In this document: one piece after another, positions 1 to 5,220 of the stretch
Layout: the number at the start of each line of letters is the position of its first letter
How positions within the stretch are numbered: position 1 is the first letter of the stretch
Assembly: GCA_021795795.1 (NCBI GenBank)
Contig: JAJYPA010000381.1
Coordinates: 1 to 7,865 of the forward strand
DNA from: Pseudomonadota bacterium
Lineage (GTDB): Bacteria; Pseudomonadota; Gammaproteobacteria; Halothiobacillales; Halothiobacillaceae
Reading direction: 5' to 3'
DNA length: 7,865 nucleotides
The notes under the pieces: model-generated
What the model was told of the DNA's origin: nothing
The model's input: only the letters and a program-made list of their open reading frames with translations
The model's database searches: none
Program-made: the position numbers and the translations under genes

Positions 1-206
1 GCAACGGTAGCAGTCGATAGCTTGCATATTAATTGGGATAAAGAGGCAGTAAGATCTGCGAAGCAGTATCTCAGTCTAGAAGGCTTCTCACGGAGAGGAC
101 TTATTCAACAACTGAGTTTGGGTAGTGGTTATTCGGTGGCAGAGGCAACGGTAGCAGTCGATAGCTTGCATATTAATTGGGATAAAGAGGCAGTAAGATC
201 TGCGAA
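1..206 (+). repeat. 144-bp tandem repeat within the Ltp-like gene
   Basis: Bases 1-62 are identical to bases 145-206, giving a 144-bp (48-codon) period. The copies diverge from base 63 onward (AAGCAG against AAACAA) and more so further along. Perfect identity over 62 nt next to divergent sequence points to a recent unequal duplication or gene conversion among repeat units. More units may lie left of the window. Confidence 0.85.
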
Positions 207-339
207 ACAATATCTCATCATAGAGGGCTTCTCGTGCAGAGGACTTGTTCAACAACTTTCATCGAGTGTCGGTGCCGGTACTGGATACACCGTGAGCCAA
301 GCAACCTATGGGGCACAAAAAGCGGGTGCTTGCCAGTAG
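1..339 (+). CDS. Ltp-family repeat protein, 3' part
   Basis: The frame is open from base 1, so the true start lies outside the window; the ATG at 22 is internal to a repeat and should not be taken as the start. The visible 112 residues contain two Ltp-type repeats (Lipoprotein_Ltp, PF07553), each with the pattern EAVRSAKQYL..EGFS.RGL.QQL followed by a GY-V-ATxAVDSL linker into the next repeat. The C-terminus ends ATYGAQKAGACQ. Members of this family sit at the cell surface, anchored by a lipobox or N-terminal membrane helices; the phage TP-J34 Ltp blocks DNA injection by other phages, although most bacterial homologues are untested. The signal or membrane part cannot be seen here. Directly downstream is a remnant of a small membrane protein of the type often fused to such repeats. 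Family assignment is strong; the exclusion role is inference. Confidence 0.85.
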   Translation, partial: ATVAVDSLHINWDKEAVRSAKQYLSLEGFSRRGLIQQLSLGSGYSVAEATVAVDSLHINWDKEAVRSAKQYLIIEGFSCRGLVQQLSSSVGAGTGYTVSQATYGAQKAGACQ

Positions 340-401
340 GGATGCTGGGCAGAGGCAGGGATTTATTGGAAGCGCTAGCTGCTCCATAATAGGGGGATGT
401 T

Positions 402-531
402 ATGTGGATTCTTTTGCTTGTTTTAGGGACTAGCTTATGGGTACTGATACATGGGGCCATGGGGATGGTTTTTCGCATGCATTTTAATTTGGATTATTGG
501 ATTTCCTTTTTATATCGCTAAACGGCCATAA
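402..531 (+). pseudogene. Two-helix small membrane protein, frameshifted remnant
   Basis: An ATG at 402 with a good ribosome site (AGGGGG, 391-396) begins MWILLLVLGTSLWVLI, a first membrane helix. The frame then runs into an unrelated tail and stops at 519-521 (39 residues). In the +1 frame from 451 the DNA reads MGPWGWFFACILI followed by WIIGFPFYIAKRP and a stop at 529-531. From memory of the family, intact small two-TM proteins have a first helix of the WVLIDAK type, a linker of roughly 20 residues, then a GPWGWFF...GFP-YLAKR second helix, and are often fused to C-terminal Ltp repeats. Both ends are preserved here in different frames, so a linker deletion plus frameshift is the simplest account. 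Position just after an Ltp-repeat gene suggests a relic of a second Ltp-type gene. A functional 39-residue membrane peptide from 402 remains possible. Confidence 0.6.
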
Positions 532-587
532 TATAAAAGATTAAACGGAAAATAGCAGATTGTAATTATACAAGAGGATTTAAATTT

Positions 588-1295
588 ATGAAAAAATATT
601 TATTAGCAATTTTAACGATGTGCACTTTTGTTTCTGGTGTATCAATCGCCGGGAATGGCAATATTTTTCAGGTCGGATTTGCCGATGTCGATAATTACAC
701 CATACCTTACTACGCCGTAGCAACTCGGGCGCCGGCTGTGCCCGGCGCTAACGTAGGGAAAATACCGCATCGTCTTCTACCGCTGACCGCTAAAATTGAC
801 AAGAAAGAGGCTAGCAAACTGGCTATTTATTATTTCCCAGATGTTGGTATTTTTCTCGCTCCAAGAGGATGGGTGCCAAATGGCGTGCCAAGAATCGGCG
901 TTGACGGGAATGGTTCAGCCTATCTATTTGGTATCGGTGGCTGGTTAAAGTTTGATCGTATTCCAGCCTGTGAGGGATGCGCCTATTTTTCAGCGCGGGC
1001 CCACTTGCCTTGGGTAAAGCCAAACACAAGTTTTGGATCGCCACCTCAATACAAGCCATTCAGAGAACAAAAACAAGTTCGCATTTCAAATAGAATTACA
1101 GCTATACAATATGCTAGCAATTTTGGCGGAAACGTCAATGGAGTGATTCAATATGGTACCGCAAATGGCGGTATGGACGCTTATGATAGTGCGTGGTTCT
1201 TTGCTCCAAAAATGAGCCATAAAATTGCTACTGCGGTTCTTAATTTTATTATAAAATATGATATTTATAATGATAAATATGTCGCGGTACATTAG
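588..1295 (+). CDS. Secreted protein, DUF4850-like
   Basis: 235 residues. The ATG at 588 has a ribosome site AAGAGGA about 9 nt upstream. Residues 1-21 form a Sec signal peptide: KK, then a hydrophobic core LLAILTMCTFVSGVSIA, with likely cleavage after SIA, so the mature protein should be periplasmic or exported; no lipobox is clear. The middle of the mature part shows YYFPDVGIFLAPRGWVP, then a G-D-GNGS stretch, a GGWLKFD segment and a CEGC pair (C128, C131). This arrangement resembles DUF4850 proteins as I remember them, which have a PRGW motif and a CxGC pair; their function is unknown. The gene is AT-rich and stands alone, with about 190 bp from the preceding membrane-protein remnant's start to its own. 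The DUF assignment is a recollection of pattern, not a search result. Confidence 0.75.
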   Translation: MKKYLLAILTMCTFVSGVSIAGNGNIFQVGFADVDNYTIPYYAVATRAPAVPGANVGKIPHRLLPLTAKIDKKEASKLAIYYFPDVGIFLAPRGWVPNGVPRIGVDGNGSAYLFGIGGWLKFDRIPACEGCAYFSARAHLPWVKPNTSFGSPPQYKPFREQKQVRISNRITAIQYASNFGGNVNGVIQYGTANGGMDAYDSAWFFAPKMSHKIATAVLNFIIKYDIYNDKYVAVH

Positions 1296-1337
1296 TTTTT
1301 AGCAATTCCAGAAACCACCATTTTTGAGAGGCCTTTT

Positions 1338-1478
1338 ATGCCGATTATGCCAGCACATAAAATCAATGAGTTGCAATTCTCAAAATGCCATATCGGTATG
1401 AAGGCACGATGTTCGGCCATGATGATGAGTTTTGAGAAGACGGTGGCCAACCTGCTGAACGTCCGCTTTCGCTGCTGA
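1338..1478 (+). CDS. Possible 46-residue ORF, unrecognised
   Basis: ATG at 1338 with GAGAGG at 1326-1331, spaced 6 nt, gives a 46-codon frame beginning MPIMPAHKINELQF and ending LLNVRFRC. It is rich in Met and Cys, has no membrane helix or domain I recognise, and its last codons fall in the short sequence repeated at 2852-2870. It could be a real small protein, but equally a fragment of a decayed gene; the ribosome site is the only positive evidence. Confidence 0.2.
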   Translation: MPIMPAHKINELQFSKCHIGMKARCSAMMMSFEKTVANLLNVRFRC

Positions 1479-1546
1479 GTTGCCTACGAGCTGATCAATT
1501 ATTAGCGCTGATTAGCAGCTCCGTGATGACGCCGTTATGTTTCCTA

Positions 1547-1575
1547 TTGCAAATATATCTGGATTATGATAGATT
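1547..1575 (+). promoter_or_regulatory. Candidate sigma-70 promoter for the 65-aa gene
   Basis: TTGCAA (1547-1552) and TAGATT (1570-1575) are separated by 17 bp, and a TGA precedes the -10, as in extended -10 promoters. Each box matches 4 of 6 consensus bases, and the region is AT-rich. Transcription would begin roughly 75 nt before the ATG at 1658. This is a sequence match only. Confidence 0.3.
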
Positions 1576-1644
1576 AGAAATGGCTCGTCATTTTTTTATG
1601 GACTATGAAGCCAATTATTATTCGGTTTTTTCATTTGCTTTATA

Positions 1645-1653
1645 GGGGGGGGG
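1645..1653 (+). other. Run of nine Gs at the ribosome site of the 65-aa gene
   Basis: Nine consecutive Gs are followed by TGAG and the ATG at 1658. The 3' end of the run plus TGA (GGGGGTGA) is the Shine-Dalgarno sequence. Runs of this length slip during replication, and a change would alter spacing to any upstream element and possibly ribosome-site strength. It could also be a sequencing or assembly artefact. Confidence 0.6.
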
Positions 1654-1657
1654 TGAG

Positions 1658-1855
1658 ATGGAAAGTATCATTGAGGTATTTCCAGTAAAAATTAATGGCG
1701 TTAAACGCTGGAAATTCAGGGTGATCAGGGATAATGGAAAGAACGTATCTTTCACCAACTATTCAACGAGAGATGAGGCCGTATCTGCTGCGCAAGCATA
1801 TCCTGGGAATTCCGGTCTGCATGTGCAAGACATCTCGGCTCCAGATTGGCGATAG
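1658..1855 (+). CDS. Small hypothetical protein, 65 aa
   Basis: A 65-residue protein starting MESIIEVFPVKINGVKRWKF. The sequence looks like a small beta-rich unit: a strand (IIEVFPVKI), a turn, a second strand (RWKFRVIRDNGKNVSF), then a helix (TRDEAVSAAQAYP). That arrangement recalls YegP/DUF1508-type modules, with a W-containing strand, a DNGK turn and a S-R-EA helix, but the similarity is too weak to name it. No signal peptide or membrane segment. The start is supported by a G-rich ribosome site. The neighbour downstream is convergent (1910-2356) with 54 bp between them; no clear terminator is visible in that spacer. Confidence 0.6.
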   Translation: MESIIEVFPVKINGVKRWKFRVIRDNGKNVSFTNYSTRDEAVSAAQAYPGNSGLHVQDISAPDWR

Positions 1856-1909
1856 AGATTAGCCAACTAAAGCGCTGCTGACCACATGCTGAAGCGTGCA
1901 AAATAATTC

Positions 1910-2356
1910 TTACTTTTTTGATAGCCGCTGATAGATTCCCAGGGCAACAAGTGAAATTGCTGAAGCTACTACAATTATAGCTGGATATGGAAATTGTGAC
2001 GCATTTTCCAGCCCGCTTTTGAAAAGCAAAACCAAACCCTCCAGACCAACGGAAATTATTATTATAAGATATATTTTTATGATTCCGTTGGTTATTTGTT
2101 CTTGGGATTGCTCTTCCTGGCTACGTGAAACGTATATTTCTTCCTCAATGATGTACCGGGAAACTTCGATTATCGCAATAGAGATTACCGTGACGCTAAT
2201 AACATTCAATATAGCAACTGAAAAAGATGACTTTCCAGCTACCGCAACATAAACTCTCCACAGAGATCTGAAAAGCAATAGTCCGGTGGAAAAGAATAGT
2301 ACAGTAGCAAAAAATGTAAATCCTATCGCTATCAATTTCTCAAAAATAGCTTTCAT
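1910..2356 (-). CDS. Four-helix integral membrane protein
   Basis: 148 residues with four predicted membrane helices: about 9-30, 46-65, 92-112 and 124-142. Between helices 2 and 3 lies an acidic, polar loop (IIEEEIYVSRSQEEQSQEQ), probably cytoplasmic, and the protein ends with basic RLSKK. The ATG at 2356 has AAGAGGA 8 nt upstream, so the start is secure. I do not recognise an enzymatic motif; the pattern of helix 2 running into an (I/V)SRY-EEEI loop is seen in small uncharacterised bacterial membrane proteins. It is monocistronic, convergent with the 65-residue gene, and AT-rich like its left neighbours. Role unknown. Confidence 0.75.
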   Translation of the reverse strand: MKAIFEKLIAIGFTFFATVLFFSTGLLLFRSLWRVYVAVAGKSSFSVAILNVISVTVISIAIIEVSRYIIEEEIYVSRSQEEQSQEQITNGIIKIYLIIIISVGLEGLVLLFKSGLENASQFPYPAIIVVASAISLVALGIYQRLSKK

Positions 2357-3033
2357 ATTTTCGATCCTCTTTTCTTGTGCTTTTGCAAAACCAGCCTACA
2401 TCGGGTGCGATGTGGCGTGCCAAGTCTGCTGGTGAAGAACTCTGTTTGTTGGAGACAAAAGTATATACGGGTTGCGTTCATAGTGCCTGATTTTAATCTC
2501 AGCCGCCATAGTTGCCAGTCAGCATTAGTAGGTGAACACCCATCTCGCCAGGCACACGCATACTCTCGACTCGCCTCAAAATGTCACTCTCCTGTTCGTC
2601 TTTGGTTGGTTGTTACAGAATGCTTTTGTAGGTGGAACGCCATCACCCGATTTGTGACCCGTCAGTTGGGAGAATGCTGCTACCATTTGGATTAATTCCA
2701 ATGATAGGTCCGGAATAGGTTGCGAAATAGGCGTAGACTTTGGAGCGCCATACTCATTGACTGTTGTCAACGGCCACCCAAATGGCGCCATCCTGCCGAC
2801 CGGTGACATCGGTATTCTTCGATCGATATTACTCCTCCCCAAGCTAGGTGGGAACGACCGCTTTCGCTGCGTTCCTGTCATTGGTACGTTCTCTGCTGAA
2901 TAACCGCGTGGCCAGTCTTTACAGCAGCAATGGACATGGACGCCACTATCATCAGCTCTATGCGCATGAACAATGCCGATTGTTCTCACACAGCTCACTC
3001 GATGAGGGTGATTCGCCCGGGAAAGCAAGTAAC
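2357..3033. other. 677-bp stretch with no convincing gene
   Basis: Open frames exist on both strands here. The longest is leftward, 2576-3046, 156 codons, whose ATG overlaps the end of the HTH gene by 13 nt. Its product is full of Cys, His, Arg and Trp in an unstructured order, has no recognisable domain, and no clear ribosome site was found. Its last half (from about 2799) reads slightly better and has a GGGGAGGAG sequence some 20 nt before an internal ATG, but nothing identifies it. I see no tRNA, hairpin terminator or IS ends. Most likely this is decayed or junction DNA between the AT-rich cargo and the replication operon. Confidence 0.5.
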
Positions 3034-3498
3034 CTAACGTCTCCATTCATAATCTACGAAATCCCAGGCAAGTTGTCCATTGGGCTCCTTAAAACAGGGG
3101 GCTGCGGTGACCAGCCCGGATGTTTGGGATGGTGGGGATGCCGCCATGGCCTGGAGGTAGGCCAACAGCCGTCGGCGTTTTTTGCTTACCGCCTGCCGTG
3201 AGCAGCCCATCATCCTGGCCAACTCCGCCTGACTTGCACCAGGGAACTCTAGACGGAGGGCAACGAGCCTGCGGATGGCGGGTGGGGCGAGCCGAACGAG
3301 GCGATCCACGTCGTCGGGGTCGGGTACATTCGAAAGCGGTAAGGACGCTTCCGTCGTCAAATCCTCCGGCAACTCTCCGCCCTGGGCGTGCTGCTGCCGC
3401 ATGCGGCGACTAGCGAGCGCCCGAGGAGTCGTCTTGGCAAATTGCGGGTCGTTGTGGAGCAACCATAGGTCGGCTGCATCAAGATGCGAGGATCTCAT
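3034..3498 (-). CDS. Sigma-region-4-like HTH protein, 154 aa
   Basis: The start chosen is the ATG at 3498, which has an excellent ribosome site (AAGGAGGAGGG) and overlaps the previous stop as ATGA; a longer frame to 3570 has no such support. The N-terminal part (HLDAADLWLLHNDPQFAKT, then ALASRRMRQQ) is a short helical region seen in small regulators of mobile elements. Residues 67-116 (LVRLAPPAIRRLVALRLE, then SQAELARMMGCSRQAVSKKRRRL) form a tri-helical HTH of the sigma-70 region 4 or Trp-repressor-like type. The C-terminal 35 residues are Pro/Ser-rich and end DYEWRR. There is no sigma region 2, so it is not a complete sigma factor. As last gene of the replication operon it could regulate element transcription or bind the origin; that is inference. 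Confidence 0.75.
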   Translation of the reverse strand: MRSSHLDAADLWLLHNDPQFAKTTPRALASRRMRQQHAQGGELPEDLTTEASLPLSNVPDPDDVDRLVRLAPPAIRRLVALRLEFPGASQAELARMMGCSRQAVSKKRRRLLAYLQAMAASPPSQTSGLVTAAPCFKEPNGQLAWDFVDYEWRR

Positions 3499-3938
3499 TG
3501 CCCTCCTCCTTGCGAGTTTATCTCGTCTGAGTTGAAGTGGGAGCATTTTCGAATCGCTCTTGGCCAGCATGCGCTTCCGTCTGGTGACAGTCCGCTACGC
3601 GTGAGAGCGCAACGGCCGAGGCCAAATACGGAGTCGCCTATATCTTGCGACATGGGCCAGAAATTTCCGCAGCTACAGCAGCGCAAAGATTCCAATTTCT
3701 GGGTCATAGCTGACTGCTGTTTGCCATTCCCAGCATGGATGGCAGCCGTGCGATTTTCGGACTGTTCCAAGCGCTCTGATGCCACCAAAGAAAGAAGGGC
3801 GGAGCGGTGCTCCCGGATGGCCTGCCGCAGTTCGTCAGTGAGCAATCCAGAAGGCCGAACCATGAGGCGGTCGCCCTTGACGGTGAGGGTGAGGCCCAGG
3901 CTCCTGAGTTCCGCCAAAAGAGAATCAGAACGCTTCAT
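3495..3938 (-). CDS. TubC-N-domain protein with Cys-rich C-terminus
   Basis: 147 residues. ATG at 3938 has GAGGAGG 7 nt upstream and overlaps the helicase 3' end by 14 nt. Residues 5-53 (LLAELRSLGLTLTVKGDRLM, then RPSGLLTDELRQAIREHRSALLSLV) match the TubC N-terminal docking-domain fold, first known from NRPS/PKS assembly lines but also common beside primase/helicase genes on proteobacterial islands. A variable linker follows, then six Cys (87, 88, 90, 110, 124, 132) in a CCSCG...GRC...ACWP...KC.HF pattern that suggests a zinc-binding module. No condensation or other NRPS domain is nearby, so a role in natural-product synthesis is unlikely; protein-protein docking within a replication or transfer complex is my inference. 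Confidence 0.75.
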   Translation of the reverse strand: MKRSDSLLAELRSLGLTLTVKGDRLMVRPSGLLTDELRQAIREHRSALLSLVASERLEQSENRTAAIHAGNGKQQSAMTQKLESLRCCSCGNFWPMSQDIGDSVFGLGRCALTRSGLSPDGSACWPRAIRKCSHFNSDEINSQGGGQ

Positions 3939-5220
3939 AGTCGCCCTCCTCGTCCTCGCTCGTCGCCTGGTTCCTCACTCCCCTCATGCCTAAAGGCAAA
4001 TGAGGAGAGTGAGGAGTAACAGAGGTTTCCTCGTTTTTCTCAAACGAGGGAGGTGAGGAATGTGAGGAATCGGTCAGAGAGACAAAAATCCCGTCTATGG
4101 TGATTAGTTGCCTGTCCTCTAGAGCGGCTGTCCAACGCGAGAAGTTGCGAATATCCAACCCTTCCTCTTTGGTGGTTTTACGCCAGTCGGACAATGCCAC
4201 TTTGGCGGCCTTCATGTCCCTGCCACCTTGCGCAAGGTTGCGTTCATGCTCGGCAATTAATCGCTTGAGAATGGACAGCACCAGCCTTTGCTTGTCGCCC
4301 AATCCTTTCTCCGGCTTGGTGGATACCTGGGGCAGGTCGCAGGGCACTAATACCGCGCTTTCGGTGGGGGTGCCGTCCTCGTCCGCCCATGCCTGGGGAA
4401 GCTCTACCGTGCGGAATTGGAAGGCTAGAGGCCGGGCAGTATCGCCCCCACGCTGCTTGGGGTTTATCAGGGCGATAACGCCACCCTCTCGCGGTTCCAG
4501 CACTGCCATGGTGTCGATTGCCCCCTTGAGTGAGGAATGGCCGCGCGGCTCACCTGGGGTAGTCTTACTAGGATGGTGAATTACCAGGCACGTGCAGTGA
4601 TATTTCTGCCGCAAGCTATCCAGGGCGGCAACAAATCCTCCCATGGCCTCAGCGCTGTTTTCGTCACCAGATAGCCCACGCTGCAAAGTATCCACAATCA
4701 CTAACCCGGGCGGTTCTGGCATCGCGTCGATTTCTGCCTGCATGAATGCCAGTGCGTCCGTGTCATTCAGCGCCACGCCCCCGCTGCTCAAGTGCAGAGG
4801 TGCCGCGATCAAGTCGTCATACACAATGCCCCAAGCGCAGGCCCGGCGTACCATAGCGGCTTGTCCTTCACCAGCCAAAAACAGCACACGAGCTTGCTTG
4901 GTGCGGATGCCGTGCCAAGGCTTCCCAAGCGCCACGCAGCAGGCCATATCTAGGGCGACAAACGATTTGCCCCGTCCCGGCTCTGCTATCAGCGCGGCAG
5001 TGGTGTTTCGTTCCAGCCAGCCACGCACAAGCCAGTCGATAGGTCGAGGGTGGGCCAGCAGTTCACCGATCGCGGTAAACAAAGGCGGGCGGGCCGCTTG
5101 CGGCTCCGGCATTTGAGCGCCAGCAGTAGGCGAGGCGGGGGTTTCCTTGTCGCAACCATAAGGGGGCACGGCGTCCCAATCTTTTGGGTTAAGCACGTTC
5201 CACCCCCTGCCGCTTGGCAT
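3925..5220 (-). CDS. RepA-like AAA/RecA-fold hexameric helicase
   Basis: 431 residues from the ATG at 5220. Walker A is at residues 79-86 (AEPGRGKS), preceded by WLVRGWLERNTTAALI; Walker B is LVIVD (173-177), followed by TLQRGLSGDENSAEAM; VIHHPSK (213-219) is the sensor strand and RGHSSLKGAIDTM (226-238) the arginine-bearing motif of RSF1010 RepA-type helicases (AAA_25, COG3598). Residues about 311-383 look like a winged helix, and the last 50 residues form a hydrophilic tail. It should unwind element DNA with the Toprim protein just upstream. A GTG at 5196 (codon 9) has a better ribosome site, AGGGGG 6 nt away, and overlaps the previous stop by 8 nt; that start gives 423 residues and may be the true one. 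The 3' end carries the unusual DNA repeats described at 3970-4070. Confidence 0.9.
   Translation of the reverse strand: MPSGRGWNVLNPKDWDAVPPYGCDKETPASPTAGAQMPEPQAARPPLFTAIGELLAHPRPIDWLVRGWLERNTTAALIAEPGRGKSFVALDMACCVALGKPWHGIRTKQARVLFLAGEGQAAMVRRACAWGIVYDDLIAAPLHLSSGGVALNDTDALAFMQAEIDAMPEPPGLVIVDTLQRGLSGDENSAEAMGGFVAALDSLRQKYHCTCLVIHHPSKTTPGEPRGHSSLKGAIDTMAVLEPREGGVIALINPKQRGGDTARPLAFQFRTVELPQAWADEDGTPTESAVLVPCDLPQVSTKPEKGLGDKQRLVLSILKRLIAEHERNLAQGGRDMKAAKVALSDWRKTTKEEGLDIRNFSRWTAALEDRQLITIDGIFVSLTDSSHSSPPSFEKNEETSVTPHSPHLPLGMRGVRNQATSEDEEGDYEAF
3970..4070. repeat. Three paired-TGAGG elements inside the helicase gene
   Basis: An about 18-bp unit, RTGAGGRRWGTGAGGARY, occurs three times: direct at 4053-4070 and 4000-4017, inverted at 3987-3970. 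Each unit has two TGAGG cores exactly 9 bp apart (cores at 4054/4063, 4001/4010, and CCTCA at 3973/3982). The inverted pair makes a hairpin over 3973-4014: 8 bp, one C-A mismatch, 6 bp, a 2-nt bulge, then 3 bp closing a short loop. The copies are read as SSHSSP, TPHSPH and MRGVRN, i.e. in different codon phases or orientation, so conservation is at the nucleic acid level. An additional half copy (GTGAGGAAT) lies at 4530-4538. Function unknown: iterons, a protein-binding array or an mRNA structure are all possible. Confidence 0.7.
4029..4049. repeat. Perfect 8-bp hairpin between the TGAGG elements
   Basis: CCTCGTTT and AAACGAGG flank a 5-nt loop (TTCTC). It lies within codons for the SFEKNEE part of the helicase tail, between two of the paired-TGAGG elements. 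No T tract follows on either strand, so it is not a typical intrinsic terminator. Confidence 0.6.

Larger units (their letters stand above)
1296..1657. other. 362-bp gap with no firm gene
   Basis: Between the secreted protein and the 65-residue gene I see one weak short ORF (1338-1478), an imperfect inverted repeat GAGCTG/CAGCTC (1488-1493, 1516-1521) without a T tract, and an AT-rich end that could hold a promoter for the next gene. The piece around 1457-1475 shares 18 of 19 bases with 2852-2870, another region without a gene, which suggests decayed or repeat-derived DNA. Confidence 0.6.

Noticed and set aside
369..386. Bulged GGAAGC/GCTCC hairpin after the Ltp-like gene as a terminator
   Set aside because: Short imperfect stem followed by ATAATAGGGGG, with no T run.
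527..532. CATAAT as a -10 box for the secreted-protein gene
   Set aside because: The nearest -35-like TTGGAT (497-502) is 24 bp away, too far for a standard promoter.
1488..1521. GAGCTG/CAGCTC inverted repeat as a terminator
   Set aside because: Stem is only 6 bp, the loop is long and no T tract follows.
2576..3046. 156-codon leftward open frame overlapping the end of the HTH gene
   Set aside because: Residue make-up looks like translated non-coding DNA, there is no domain and no clear ribosome site, and frames of similar quality exist on the other strand.
2848..3201. 117-codon rightward open frame
   Set aside because: It runs across the 3' end of the well-supported leftward HTH gene and its product has no recognisable feature.
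3970..4070. CRISPR array
   Set aside because: The repeats are short, paired at 9 bp, mixed in orientation and lie in coding sequence; there are no spacers of regular length.
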